From contig CAZBWH010000032.1 of NCBI GenBank assembly GCA_964495595.1, forward strand, positions 1 through 35,110: 35,110 nucleotides of DNA, in the 5' to 3' direction. The DNA is from CALMFQ01 sp964495595 (lineage in GTDB: Bacteria; Pseudomonadota; Gammaproteobacteria; Burkholderiales; SCOH01). Below, piece by piece: positions 8,784 to 16,518 of this stretch. Both the position numbers and the translations under genes were made by a program. Numbering within the stretch: position 1 is the first letter of the stretch; each line of letters starts with the position of its first letter. The notes beneath the pieces were generated by a model. It did not search any database and was not told the origin of the DNA. It worked only from the letters and a program-made list of their open reading frames with translations.

Positions 8784-9714
8784 CGTTCGGCAGCTGTTCG
8801 AAGATAATGCGCGCAAGCTCCAGCTCGTCTGGGTTGCTGGCCAGGCCGGCGGCGACAATCTGCTGACCAATGATCTGGTACAGAAGCCCAATCTGTCCCT
8901 GGTGGGGCACCTGAATTTTGTTCACCCTAACCGCGTTCAGGTGCTTGGTGTGGCCGAAATGGCTTACCTGCGGCAACTGGGCGAGGCGGGCTTGCAGCTG
9001 GCCTTGACGCAACTCTTTTCGGCACAGATGGCCGCCATGATTGTCGCCAATGGTGAAGGCATTCCCCCGGAGTTGATTGCAGCATGCGAGGCCGCCAGCG
9101 TTCCCTTGTTCAGCTCGCCGGAAAAGAGTCCATATCTGATGGATGTGATGCGCTTTTATCTGGCGAAGGCACTGGCGGTTTCCACCATCATGCACGGGGT
9201 GTTTCTGGATGTGCTCGAAATCGGGGTGCTGCTGACCGGCGGCAGTGCCATGGGCAAGAGCGAGTTGGCTCTGGAGTTGATCAGCCGGGGCCATGGCCTG
9301 GTTGCCGATGATGCGGTGGAAGTGTTTCGTGTCGCCCCCGAGATACTTGAGGGCAGGTGCCCAGCGCTGTTGCGGGATTTTCTCGAGGTGAGGGGGTTGG
9401 GAATTCTCAACATCAAGGCCATCTACGGAGAAACAGCGGTTAGACCCAAAAAGACGCTCAAACTGATTATCCATCTTGAAAAAGCCAATCCGGAAAACAT
9501 GGGTCAGCTTGACCGCCTGCAGATGCAGCGGGCAACCCAAGACGTTCTGGGTGTGCCGGTGAGGCGGGTTGTATTGCCGGTGGCAGCCGGGCGGAATCTG
9601 GCTGTGCTGGTGGAAACGGCCGTGCGCAACTATATCCTGCAATTACGCGGACTGGATAGCACGCTGGAGTTCATTGAGCGGCAGCAGCGGTACATGGAAT
9701 CAGGTGAGGCGTAA
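8770..9714 (+). CDS. hprK: HPr kinase/phosphorylase
   Basis: A 314-aa bifunctional enzyme that phosphorylates and dephosphorylates a serine of HPr. The N-terminal Hpr_kinase_N domain spans about 1-130. The C-terminal kinase domain has H142, the P-loop G157-GSAMGKS-164, the acidic pair in LVADDAVE (D180, D181) and the family signature LEVRGLGILNIKAIYGE. The P-loop reads GGSAMGKS where most family members have a second Gly (GxSGxGKS). The ATG at 8770, inside the ptsN 3' end, gives the usual length; the upstream open frame is a shadow of ptsN. In betaproteobacteria this gene sits with ptsN and rapZ and is thought to link HPr state to regulation, not to sugar-PTS catabolite repression. Confidence 0.95.
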   Translation: MPQVSVRQLFEDNARKLQLVWVAGQAGGDNLLTNDLVQKPNLSLVGHLNFVHPNRVQVLGVAEMAYLRQLGEAGLQLALTQLFSAQMAAMIVANGEGIPPELIAACEAASVPLFSSPEKSPYLMDVMRFYLAKALAVSTIMHGVFLDVLEIGVLLTGGSAMGKSELALELISRGHGLVADDAVEVFRVAPEILEGRCPALLRDFLEVRGLGILNIKAIYGETAVRPKKTLKLIIHLEKANPENMGQLDRLQMQRATQDVLGVPVRRVVLPVAAGRNLAVLVETAVRNYILQLRGLDSTLEFIERQQRYMESGEA

Positions 9715-9753
9715 GCAATGGGTACGGATGCGAACGGGCAGATAGAGGCAGGG

Positions 9754-10593
9754 ATGAAGCTGGTGATCATTACCGGCTTGTCCGGCTCAGGCAAAAGCGT
9801 CGCGCTGAAGGTGCTGGAAGATGCCGGCTATTATTGCATCGACAACCTGCCGGTCAATTTCATGCCAGAAGTGGTATATTGCTTGCGGGACCAGCAGTAC
9901 CCCCGACTGGCGATCAGTGTCGACGTTCGCGGAGGGCCGGGAATCGAGGCTTTGCCGGAGCAATTGTCGGCGATTCGCTCGGATGGCATGGATGTGCGGC
10001 TGATGTTCCTGGAGGCCAAGGTGGATACGCTGGTCAAGCGTTTTTCCGAGACGCGGCGCCGTCATCCGCTTTCCCACGATCGCTTGACCGTCCCGGAGGC
10101 GATTGTCCTTGAGCGCGAAATGCTTGGCCGGTTGGGTGATCTGGGGCACCGCATTGATACGTCGGAGCTGAACGCCAATGCCTTGCGTAACTGGGTGAAA
10201 GAATTTGTTGATATCGACCGCTCACGGATCACCTTGATTTGCCAGTCTTTCGGTTTCAAACACGGGATTCCGCTGGATGCCGATCTGGTATTCGATGTGC
10301 GCTGCTTGCCAAACCCCTATTATGACGTGAATCTGCGGCCGCTGACCGGTAAGGATCGGCCGGTTGTCGATTTTCTGGAGGCCCAGCCGAATGTAATGGC
10401 CATGTATGCCGATATCGAGGGGTACTTGGCGCGCTGGCTACCCAGCTTTGTTCAGGATAATCGCTCCTATCTTTCGGTGGCCATTGGCTGTACCGGGGGG
10501 CAGCATCGTTCGGTCTATCTTGCAGAGCGTCTGGCACGCCGTTTTTCGGCACAGCAGCAAGTGCTGATAAGGCATCGGGAGATGCAGACGTGA
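9754..10593 (+). CDS. rapZ: RNase adapter protein RapZ (YvcJ-type nucleotide-binding protein)
   Basis: A 279-aa P-loop protein. In E. coli it delivers GlmZ/GlmY small RNAs to RNase E to control glucosamine-6-phosphate synthesis. Walker A is GLSGSGKS at 8-15, followed by CIDNLPV. The C-terminal RNA-binding domain ends with the diagnostic AIGCTGGQHRSVYLAERLA. An in-frame ATG at 9718 would add 12 residues. I chose 9754 because GAGG lies 7-10 bases upstream and MKLVIITGLSGSGKS fits the family start. Whether GlmZ-like RNAs exist in this organism cannot be seen. Confidence 0.94.
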   Translation: MKLVIITGLSGSGKSVALKVLEDAGYYCIDNLPVNFMPEVVYCLRDQQYPRLAISVDVRGGPGIEALPEQLSAIRSDGMDVRLMFLEAKVDTLVKRFSETRRRHPLSHDRLTVPEAIVLEREMLGRLGDLGHRIDTSELNANALRNWVKEFVDIDRSRITLICQSFGFKHGIPLDADLVFDVRCLPNPYYDVNLRPLTGKDRPVVDFLEAQPNVMAMYADIEGYLARWLPSFVQDNRSYLSVAIGCTGGQHRSVYLAERLARRFSAQQQVLIRHREMQT

Positions 10594-10961
10594 CCGGTTG
10601 GCATCGTCTGATGCGGCCAGGTGACTGGCTGTTTACAGTGGGAGGGCTGCTGGGTCTTTTATCGACGGCGCCCTGGCAACCTTTGCAGGCCGATACGGTT
10701 GTGATTCGCTCCGGTGGTTCAGTGTTCAAAACCCTTTCCTTGCAGCAGAATCAGGTTGTCGAAGTACCCGGTGTCCTTGGAACGACGGTTGTGCACATCT
10801 CAGAAGGGCGAGTCCGGATCAAGCGCGATCCGGGCCCTCGTCAGCTCTGTGTCGTGCACGGTTGGCTAGACCGGGCCGGGCAGATGGCGATTTGCTTGCC
10901 CAATCGTACCAGTATTGAGCTGATCGGCGCGGCGCCTCGTGCGGATTCCCTCAGTTACTAA
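10590..10961 (+). CDS. NusG domain II-containing exported protein
   Basis: A 123-aa protein. The N-terminal segment RPGDWLFTVGGLLGLLS is a membrane anchor or signal sequence. The rest resembles the stand-alone NusG_II beta domain: ADTVVIRSGGSVF, a VVEVPG turn, GRVRIKRDPGPRQLCVVHGWLDRAGQMAICLPNR. In other bacteria this domain often travels with Gx-type membrane proteins and flavinyltransferase/Rnf-type redox systems, but its function is unknown. The GTG start at 10590 overlaps the rapZ stop by four bases. It is not the transcription factor NusG. Confidence 0.8.
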   Translation: MTGWHRLMRPGDWLFTVGGLLGLLSTAPWQPLQADTVVIRSGGSVFKTLSLQQNQVVEVPGVLGTTVVHISEGRVRIKRDPGPRQLCVVHGWLDRAGQMAICLPNRTSIELIGAAPRADSLSY

Positions 10962-10965
10962 GCGG

Positions 10966-11472
10966 ATGCCGACTGCGGCCGATGACCGGATTGCGCGGCT
11001 TGCAGCAATTGCCGTGGTCCTGTCGGTGGCAGAAGCCGGCTTGCCGACGCCCATTCCAGGGGTCAAGCCTGGATTGGCCAATATCGTTTCAATGCTGGTG
11101 CTGATACGTTTGGGCTGGCGCGCTGCAGCATGGGTGACCCTGTTGAGAATTGTGGCCGCAGCGTTGACCTTGGGGTCGCTGTTTACACCGGCTTTTTTCC
11201 TGAGTCTGGCGGGCGGGGTGGCCAGTTTGTTGACTCTTGGTGTTGTGCGCTGGTTGCCTTCGGCATGGTTTGGCCCGGTATCCATGAGCTTGCTGGCCGC
11301 TTTTGCACATGTGGGTGGACAACTGGTGCTGGCTGGTGCCTGGCTGTTGCCGTTTAGCGCCGTCTGGCTATTGTTGCCAGTATTTTCCGTGGTGGCGTGG
11401 CTATTCGGGCTGAGCAATGGATTGATTTGTGCTTATTTGCTGGCCCGGTCAGACCGTGAGGTGTTGCAATGA
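10966..11472 (+). CDS. Gx transporter family membrane protein (heptaprenyl diphosphate synthase component I-like)
   Basis: A 168-aa polytopic membrane protein with about five hydrophobic segments. The N-terminal part carries AEAGLPTPIPGVKPGLANIVSM, typical of the Hpre_diP_synt_I / Gx transporter family. The old name comes from Gram-positive polyprenyl synthases. The fold resembles ECF-type S components, so a substrate-binding role is possible, but no substrate is known. The ATG at 10966 follows the previous stop by 4 bp; an in-frame GTG at 10939 is an alternative. The pairing with a NusG-II protein recurs in many genomes and supports both calls. Confidence 0.78.
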   Translation: MPTAADDRIARLAAIAVVLSVAEAGLPTPIPGVKPGLANIVSMLVLIRLGWRAAAWVTLLRIVAAALTLGSLFTPAFFLSLAGGVASLLTLGVVRWLPSAWFGPVSMSLLAAFAHVGGQLVLAGAWLLPFSAVWLLLPVFSVVAWLFGLSNGLICAYLLARSDREVLQ

Positions 11473-11909
11473 AAAGACGATGGCCTTTTGTGTTGCTGAC
11501 CATGGCGTGGCAGGTGTTGCCTGCCAGTTTGCATGCCGCCCAATGGCACATGATTCGAATTCCGGGGCTGGCTGACGAGTATGCATATGACCTGGATTCG
11601 GTGTACATCTTTGGAGATGAGATCACTTACTGGTTGCGCATTCGCTCGGCTGAAGGCAGCGCTGGACCCGCCAACAGCCTGATCCGTCAAAGAGCACATT
11701 GTTCGGAGCATTTGCTGACCACTTTGACCAGAATCGATCTCGACGGCAATGGCCGACGGCTTGGAGTGGCGACACCGAGTCATTCAGAGCCTGGCCCGGA
11801 GGCTGGGGAGTCGACCGCTTCGCATGTGATCCGCAATATTTGTCGCTTGATCGGGCGAAAGCGTATGGACACGGGGCATGGCGTGTGGCGAGAGGGGCAA
11901 CATGATTGA
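11469..11909 (+). CDS. small exported protein, surface-adhesin-E-like
   Basis: A 146-aa protein with a clear signal peptide (RRWPFVLLTMAWQVLPASLHA, cleavage near residue 23). The mature part begins QWHMIRIPGLADEYAYDLDSVYIFGDEITYWLRI. This pattern of a Tyr/Asp strand, then a hydrophobic strand with W, resembles the adhesin-E type small beta domain common in beta- and gammaproteobacteria. Two Cys (in QRAHCSEH and IRNICRLI) could form a disulfide. The ATG overlaps the preceding TGA (ATGA), and its own end overlaps ubiX by 8 bp, so it is part of the operon. The family match is weak and the function is unknown. Confidence 0.6.
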   Translation: MKRRWPFVLLTMAWQVLPASLHAAQWHMIRIPGLADEYAYDLDSVYIFGDEITYWLRIRSAEGSAGPANSLIRQRAHCSEHLLTTLTRIDLDGNGRRLGVATPSHSEPGPEAGESTASHVIRNICRLIGRKRMDTGHGVWREGQHD

Positions 11910-12549
11910 TTGGCCATACCCGAAGCCAGAAGTGGATAGGGCCGAGGGGCGAACCATTGCCTTGGCTTTGACCGGTGCGTCGGGAATGCCCTATGCCATT
12001 CGGTTGCTGGAATGCCTGCTGGCGGCAAAATGCCGGGTCTGGCTGTTGTATTCTCCAGTCGCCCAGATCGTAATGGCTCAGGAAATGCGGCTCACCCTGC
12101 CATCCCGCCCTGGGGAAGTGGCTGATTTACTCGGGGGCTGGCTGGGAGCATCGGAAGGGCAGTTGCGCGTATTCGGCCGCGATGAATGGTTCGCCCCGAT
12201 TGCTTCTGGCTCCAGCCCGGCGGATGCCATGGTGATCTGCCCATGTACTACCGGTACGCTGGCTGCAGTGGCCGCAGGGATGAGCGACCATCTGATCGAA
12301 AGAGCGGCCGACGTGATGCTCAAAGAGCAGCGCAAGCTGATTTTGGTTCCGCGTGAGACCCCGTTCTCTGTCCTGCATCTGGAAAACATGCTGCGGCTCG
12401 CGCGGATGGGGGCTGTCATCTTGCCCCCGAACCCCGGTTTTTACCATCAGCCGCGAACGATTGCTGATCTGGTGGATCACGTCGTCGCGCGGATTCTGGA
12501 TCATCTCGGTGTTGCCAACCGCATCTCGGTGCGTTGGGGTGAGGAATAG
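11902..12549 (+). CDS. ubiX: flavin prenyltransferase UbiX
   Basis: A 215-aa enzyme that joins dimethylallyl phosphate to FMN, making the prenylated cofactor used by the decarboxylase UbiD in ubiquinone synthesis. The N-terminal ALTGASGMPYAIRLLE holds the FMN-binding GASG with S27. MVICPCTTGTLAAVAAGMSD and LIERAADVMLKEQRKLILVPRETPFS are the canonical UbiX blocks, and NPGFYHQP carries the conserved Tyr. The ATG at 11902 has AGAGGGG five bases upstream and lies within the previous gene's end. It is last in the apparent rapZ-ubiX chain and converges on a minus-strand gene 43 bp on. Confidence 0.96.
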   Translation: MIDWPYPKPEVDRAEGRTIALALTGASGMPYAIRLLECLLAAKCRVWLLYSPVAQIVMAQEMRLTLPSRPGEVADLLGGWLGASEGQLRVFGRDEWFAPIASGSSPADAMVICPCTTGTLAAVAAGMSDHLIERAADVMLKEQRKLILVPRETPFSVLHLENMLRLARMGAVILPPNPGFYHQPRTIADLVDHVVARILDHLGVANRISVRWGEE

Positions 12550-12592
12550 GCGGAGGCTCTCGAGGCGTTGGCAAGCGGGCGCTGGCGGAGAG

Positions 12593-12949
12593 TCAAGCGG
12601 CAACCAGTTCTGCCCGGCGAGCATCAAGGCCGGGGTCAATGAAGGCTACTTCAATGGATTGGTCGGGCGGGGTCATCAGGTTGACCAGTTTGCGGTAGTC
12701 CAGACCATAAAAGTCGCGAATCGACTGGATCAGTGAATAACGGTGATTTCTGGAGTGTTCATCCAGTTGGCCGATGACCCAGCGTGCGACTTCGTAGGCT
12801 TCGTCTTGGGGCAGGTTGCTCAGAAACATCCGGTTGTTTTTGATAAAACCGGCAGACTCCATCACGTCCTGTATCAGTTGCCAATACGAACTACACAACT
12901 CGTACCCGCACTGCTCATAATTGAGATTGATCACAATTGCAGTATTCAC
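12593..12949 (-). CDS. hypothetical protein
   Basis: A 118-aa soluble protein that I do not recognise. The GTG at 12949 is preferred over an upstream in-frame ATG (13000) because GGGAG stands at ribosome-site distance before it. The protein begins with a strand (NTAIVINLNYEQCGYELC), then a mostly helical middle with FIKNNRMFLSNLPQDEAYEVARWVIGQLDEH, then YSLIQSIRDFYGLDYRKLVNLMTPPDQSIEVAFID. No signal peptide or membrane helix is present. On its strand an AT-rich stretch with TATAAA near 13055-13060 could serve as its -10, giving a leader of about 100 bases. It lies downstream of the phasin-like gene in the same direction but 135 bp away. Confidence 0.65.
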   Translation of the reverse strand: MNTAIVINLNYEQCGYELCSSYWQLIQDVMESAGFIKNNRMFLSNLPQDEAYEVARWVIGQLDEHSRNHRYSLIQSIRDFYGLDYRKLVNLMTPPDQSIEVAFIDPGLDARRAELVAA

Positions 12950-13084
12950 GATGACTCCCTGCTGGACTTGCCGGGTGAGCCGGCAAAGTCGGTATGGCAA
13001 AGTTCCCGTCTTGCATGCCTATACGGCTTATTATCGGTAATTCGATATCGCTCAGGATTTTATAGTACAGAGTTTAAGTTTTTT

Positions 13085-13645
13085 CTAATGATGTCGGTTG
13101 CCGGAGTGATGGCGTGCACTGTATTCCTCGCGTGCAATCCGTGCAGCGTGAATCGCAGCATTCCCGAGATTGGTTCCGGCAAAGCTGGTGACCTGACGGG
13201 TGGCCTTGGCCATTGATTCAAATGCGTAGCTACCCATGTTCATGATGCGGCACACCGGCTCGAAGGCGGCGGCAGGCAAGGCTGCGCGAGGGGCGATGTT
13301 GTGCATCGCTTGCTGCATGTTGCGGTTAGCTTCGCAAATCAGTCGTTCCGATACCTGCAGCCAGTCTGCCTGCGCATGAGTGGTGGCGATGTACCAGTCC
13401 TTGGACAGGTGAACCCCGTATTCTAGGCTGTCCTGAAGTGCTTCGGTGCGACTTTGCAGCCAGTGCTCCAGTGCCAGCGATTTACTCTTTTGTTGCCGGC
13501 AGATGGAATCAAGCCATTGCTGGGCGAGGGCCGTCTGAATGCTCAACAGACCATTCAGTCCATTCATTGCAGAATCGGCCAGTGCGCAGAGCACGGATGC
13601 CGGCGCCGCCTGATCCGGTTTGCTCGATGTCGTATCGGTTTGCAT
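13085..13645 (-). CDS. phasin family protein (polyhydroxyalkanoate granule-associated type)
   Basis: A 186-aa, almost wholly helical, Ala- and Gln-rich protein without signal peptide. The C-terminal part, AFESMAKATRQVTSFAGTNLGNA, matches the phasin pattern, with amphipathic helices throughout (for example ALAQQWLDSICRQQKSKS and LICEANRNMQQAMHNI). Phasins coat polyhydroxybutyrate granules and control their size. No PHA synthase or PhaR gene is in the window. The start ATG at 13645 is preceded by AAGGA at a slightly long spacing. A 15-bp palindrome lies upstream (13687-13701). The family call is from overall character, so it is moderately sure. Confidence 0.6.
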   Translation of the reverse strand: MQTDTTSSKPDQAAPASVLCALADSAMNGLNGLLSIQTALAQQWLDSICRQQKSKSLALEHWLQSRTEALQDSLEYGVHLSKDWYIATTHAQADWLQVSERLICEANRNMQQAMHNIAPRAALPAAAFEPVCRIMNMGSYAFESMAKATRQVTSFAGTNLGNAAIHAARIAREEYSARHHSGNRHH

Positions 13646-13686
13646 TGCTGTCTACATTCCTTGCTGGCTCCAGAGCAGCCTCTGGC

Positions 13687-13701
13687 TGGCAACCGTTGCC
13701 A
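13687..13701. promoter_or_regulatory. 15-bp perfect palindrome upstream of the phasin-like gene
   Basis: TGGCAAC-C-GTTGCCA lies 42 bp before the start codon of the minus-strand phasin-like gene. Its size and position suit a dimeric repressor site. The regulator is unknown. Confidence 0.4.
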
Positions 13702-13763
13702 AGTCGGCAGGTGTGGGGCACTGTGGCTTGTTTTTTGATTCTAAAGCAGTAATGGCTGACTTC

Positions 13764-14411
13764 CTACTCTAATAAATTGCGCTGCAACAAGCATTCTCCC
13801 AGACTAAGCAGCATGGCGGCCGTGGCTCCCCAGATAAAGCGGTGCTCCCAGGTAACAGCCAGAAAGCTGCCCCGCTGGCCACCTAGCTCATAGGGGTGGC
13901 GGACGAAGCTGGCCGGAGCGAGAAAAAGTGATAGTGGTACTTCGAAGGCGTCGGCCACTTCGTTGCTGTCCAGCTCCAGTTTGTCCGGCGGTGTCAGCAG
14001 CCCTACCACCGGAGTGACCCGGTAGCCGGTGATGGTGATGTAGTCTGGTAGCCGGCCAGCCAGCTGAACCGACTCGGCTCGCAGACCGATTTCTTCCCTG
14101 CTTTCGCGCAGTGCGGTGGCCTCGGCCGTGGGGTCGTCAGCCTCGGAGCGCCCGCCGGGAAAGGCAATCTGCCCAGGATGCTTGCTCAGGTGTTCGGTGC
14201 GTTGGGTCAGTAATACGGACAGATGGCCTGCGTGGTAGATCAGCGGAACCAGCACCGCGGCAGCGGTCAGTGTCTGATGGTCAACGGCTTGCGGCCGGTC
14301 GCTTCCCGCAGGCCGGTGGTGCGCGATGCTTAGCCGGTGTTGTAGCCACTGCAGGGTCTCGGGAAAGCTCAGGTCGGCAGGGAGGGTAACGAGAGGCGAT
14401 TGATCGTTCAT
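13764..14411 (-). CDS. nudL: Nudix hydrolase, CoA pyrophosphatase type
   Basis: A 215-aa cytoplasmic hydrolase likely to split coenzyme A or its derivatives into 3',5'-ADP and phosphopantetheine. The stretch LLTQRTEHLSKHPGQIAFPG corresponds to the NuCoA signature before the Nudix helix, though its usual Arg appears to be Ser here. The Nudix box ends in ALRESREEIGL with the metal-binding Glu residues. It follows ybaK by 61 bp on the same strand and is probably the last gene of a cysS-ybaK-nudL unit. The symbol follows the E. coli homologue; substrate use is inferred. Confidence 0.85.
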   Translation of the reverse strand: MNDQSPLVTLPADLSFPETLQWLQHRLSIAHHRPAGSDRPQAVDHQTLTAAAVLVPLIYHAGHLSVLLTQRTEHLSKHPGQIAFPGGRSEADDPTAEATALRESREEIGLRAESVQLAGRLPDYITITGYRVTPVVGLLTPPDKLELDSNEVADAFEVPLSLFLAPASFVRHPYELGGQRGSFLAVTWEHRFIWGATAAMLLSLGECLLQRNLLE

Positions 14412-14472
14412 GGTCGATGAGCCGGAAGTGAGAGACAGATGACCGCCTGCTTCATGCCGTCAGCACAGAGGG

Positions 14473-14955
14473 TCAGGCACAGAAATCGGCCGGTGTGGCC
14501 GCCAGGATGGTTTGCAGCACCATGGGAGCCAGCCCGACCAGATAACCCCGTTTCCCGCCGTTGATGTAGATTTTCGGCAGGTCGAGAATGCTGGCCTGCA
14601 GGTATACCGGCATGGCTTTCCTGGTGCCGAATGGCGACGTGCCACCGACCAGGTAGCCGGAGTGCTTGCTGGCCATCTCCGGTGTGCACGGGCTGATGGT
14701 TTTGACGCCGATCAGCCGCGCCAGATTCTTGGTCGAAACTTCACGGTCGCCGTGCATCAGCACTATCAGCGGCCGTTTGGTCTCATCCTCCATGATCAAG
14801 GTCTTGATCACGCAATGTTCGTCGACCCCTAGTTCACGCGAGCTGACTGCGGTGCCGCCGTGTTCTTCGTAGTCGTAGGGGTGATGGCTGAAGTCGACCT
14901 TGTGCTGGCGCAGTACCCGGATGGCCGGGGTAACCGGATACTTTTCCTGCGCCAT
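14473..14955 (-). CDS. ybaK: Cys-tRNA(Pro)/Cys-tRNA(Cys) deacylase
   Basis: A 160-aa YbaK/EbsC-fold protein that hydrolyses Cys mischarged on tRNA-Pro. Recognisable parts are HPYDYEEHGGTAVSSRELG, VIKTLIMEDETKRPLIVLMHG, NLARLIGVKTISPCTPEMA and HSGYLVGGTSPFGTRKAMPV, with the invariant Lys in VIKTL and the GGTSPFG loop. The ATG at 14955 gives the usual length. The longer open frame upstream is cysS read in another frame. It starts one base after the cysS stop, a telling pairing: the enzyme that charges Cys and the editor that removes misplaced Cys are co-transcribed. Confidence 0.93.
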   Translation of the reverse strand: MAQEKYPVTPAIRVLRQHKVDFSHHPYDYEEHGGTAVSSRELGVDEHCVIKTLIMEDETKRPLIVLMHGDREVSTKNLARLIGVKTISPCTPEMASKHSGYLVGGTSPFGTRKAMPVYLQASILDLPKIYINGGKRGYLVGLAPMVLQTILAATPADFCA

Positions 14956-14956
14956 G

Positions 14957-16330
14957 CTACTTGCGCCGCCAGGTCGAGCCCTGCGGGCCGTCTTCCAGCA
15001 CGATGCCGGCGGCGGCGAGTTCGTCGCGGATGCGGTCGGATTCGGCCCAGTTTTTGGCCTTGCGTGCCTCCAGTCGTTGCGCAATCAGGACTTCGATCGC
15101 TTGCGTGGTCAATCCGTCGGCTGTCGCGCCGGCCTGCAGATAACTTTGCGGATTCCGTTGCAGCAAGCCTAATACCCCTGCCAGAGCCCTGAGCAGGCCG
15201 GCCCGTTCGGCCGAGCGTGTCCTGTTCACGTCGTTGGCCAGCTCAAACAGGATGGCAATGGCTTCCGGGGTGGAAAAATCGTCGTTCATCGCAGCACGGA
15301 AACGTTGTGTCTGCTCGTTGGTGTCCCAGTCGATATCTACCTTGGCCGGTACGACATTCTTCAGCGTGGTGTAAAGCCGGTCCAGCGCGTTGCGGGCGTC
15401 GTCCAGATGGGTGTCGGAGTAGTTCAGCGGGCTGCGGTAATGGGTACGCAGGATCAGGAAACGTACTACTTCCGCGTCGTACCTGGCCAGCACTTCGCGG
15501 ATGGTGAAGAAATTGCCCAGCGACTTGGACATTTTCTCGTTGTCGACGTTAAGGAAGCCGTTGTGCATCCAGTAGTTGACGTAGGCATGGTTGTGCGCGC
15601 CTTCTGATTGGGCAATTTCGTTTTCGTGGTGCGGGAATTGCAAGTCCTGCCCGCCGCCGTGGATGTCGAAATGGTCGCCGAAATGGTGTTCGCTCATGGC
15701 TGAGCATTCGATGTGCCAGCCGGGGCGGCCTGTGCCCCATGGCGAATCCCATGCCGGCTCGTTGGGCTTGGAGGCTTTCCAGAGCACGAAGTCGAGCGGG
15801 TCGCGTTTGTTCGGGTCGACATCGACCCGTTCGCCGGCGCGCAGATCGTCGAGTGATTTGCCCGACAGCTTGCCGTAGCCATCGAAACCGTGCACCGAGT
15901 AGTACACGTCGCCGTTCGGCGCGGGATATGCAAGGCCATTGTCGATCAGGCGCTGGATCATGGCCTGCATGCCTGCCACGTGCCGGGTGGCGCGCGGCTC
16001 GTAATCGGGCTTCTGCACACCCAGCGCGGCGGCGTCTTCATCCATCGCCTGGATGAATCGTTCAGTCAACTGACCAATGGTTTCGCCATTTTCAGCGGCG
16101 CGCCTGATGATCTTGTCGTCGATGTCGGTAATGTTGCGAACGTAGGTGACGTCGTAGCCAGAGGCCCTTAGCCAGCGCTGTACCATATCGAATACCACCA
16201 TTACCCGCGCATGCCCCAGATGGCAGAAGTCATACACCGTCATGCCGCATACATACATGTTCACCTTGCCGGGGGTGATCGGGGTGAAGACTTCTTTCTG
16301 GCGGGTAAGCGAGTTGTAGAGCGATAACAT
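14957..16330 (-). CDS. cysS: cysteinyl-tRNA synthetase
   Basis: A 457-aa class I aminoacyl-tRNA synthetase. The zinc ligand C28 lies in MYVCGMTVYD, the HIGH-type signature is HLGH at 37-40, the second zinc region is GWHIECSAM with HGGGQDLQFPHHENE, and the nucleotide-binding loop is KMSKSLGNF. A DALR-type anticodon domain follows. The ATG at 16330 was chosen over 16408 because MLSLYNSLTRQKE aligns with relatives, AAAGG stands upstream, and the predicted -10 element at 16368-16373 would lie inside the longer version. Confidence 0.96.
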   Translation of the reverse strand: MLSLYNSLTRQKEVFTPITPGKVNMYVCGMTVYDFCHLGHARVMVVFDMVQRWLRASGYDVTYVRNITDIDDKIIRRAAENGETIGQLTERFIQAMDEDAAALGVQKPDYEPRATRHVAGMQAMIQRLIDNGLAYPAPNGDVYYSVHGFDGYGKLSGKSLDDLRAGERVDVDPNKRDPLDFVLWKASKPNEPAWDSPWGTGRPGWHIECSAMSEHHFGDHFDIHGGGQDLQFPHHENEIAQSEGAHNHAYVNYWMHNGFLNVDNEKMSKSLGNFFTIREVLARYDAEVVRFLILRTHYRSPLNYSDTHLDDARNALDRLYTTLKNVVPAKVDIDWDTNEQTQRFRAAMNDDFSTPEAIAILFELANDVNRTRSAERAGLLRALAGVLGLLQRNPQSYLQAGATADGLTTQAIEVLIAQRLEARKAKNWAESDRIRDELAAAGIVLEDGPQGSTWRRK

Positions 16331-16367
16331 GCCAAAACCTTTGCGGCTGGGTCGGGGAAAGTCGGTC

Positions 16368-16376
16368 ATTTTAGCA
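16368..16376 (-). promoter_or_regulatory. extended -10 promoter for cysS-ybaK-nudL
   Basis: Read on the minus strand, TGCTAAAAT forms an extended -10 (TGn plus TAAAAT at 16373-16368). No good -35 is present, as is usual for extended -10 promoters. Transcription would begin near 16361, about 31 bases before the chosen cysS ATG. Confidence 0.5.
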
Positions 16377-16518
16377 AAATCGCCTGGCTGCGTCGTTTGG
16401 CTGCTCAAGCGTGCCAGTGCACGGATCGTTGATTCCGGTTAAGTGCAGGTAACGTCACTGTGGCACAATTTTCAGCAAGGGCAGTTTCGATGGGTGTGTT
16501 TCGGCAGGAGTCAGGGCA

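Noticed and set aside
16461..16476. TGGCAC followed by AATTTTCAGC, resembling a sigma-54 -24/-12 promoter before the acyl-CoA synthetase/GNAT gene
   Set aside because: The GG-to-GC spacing is one base too long and the -12 part does not read TTGC, so sigma-54 use is unlikely.
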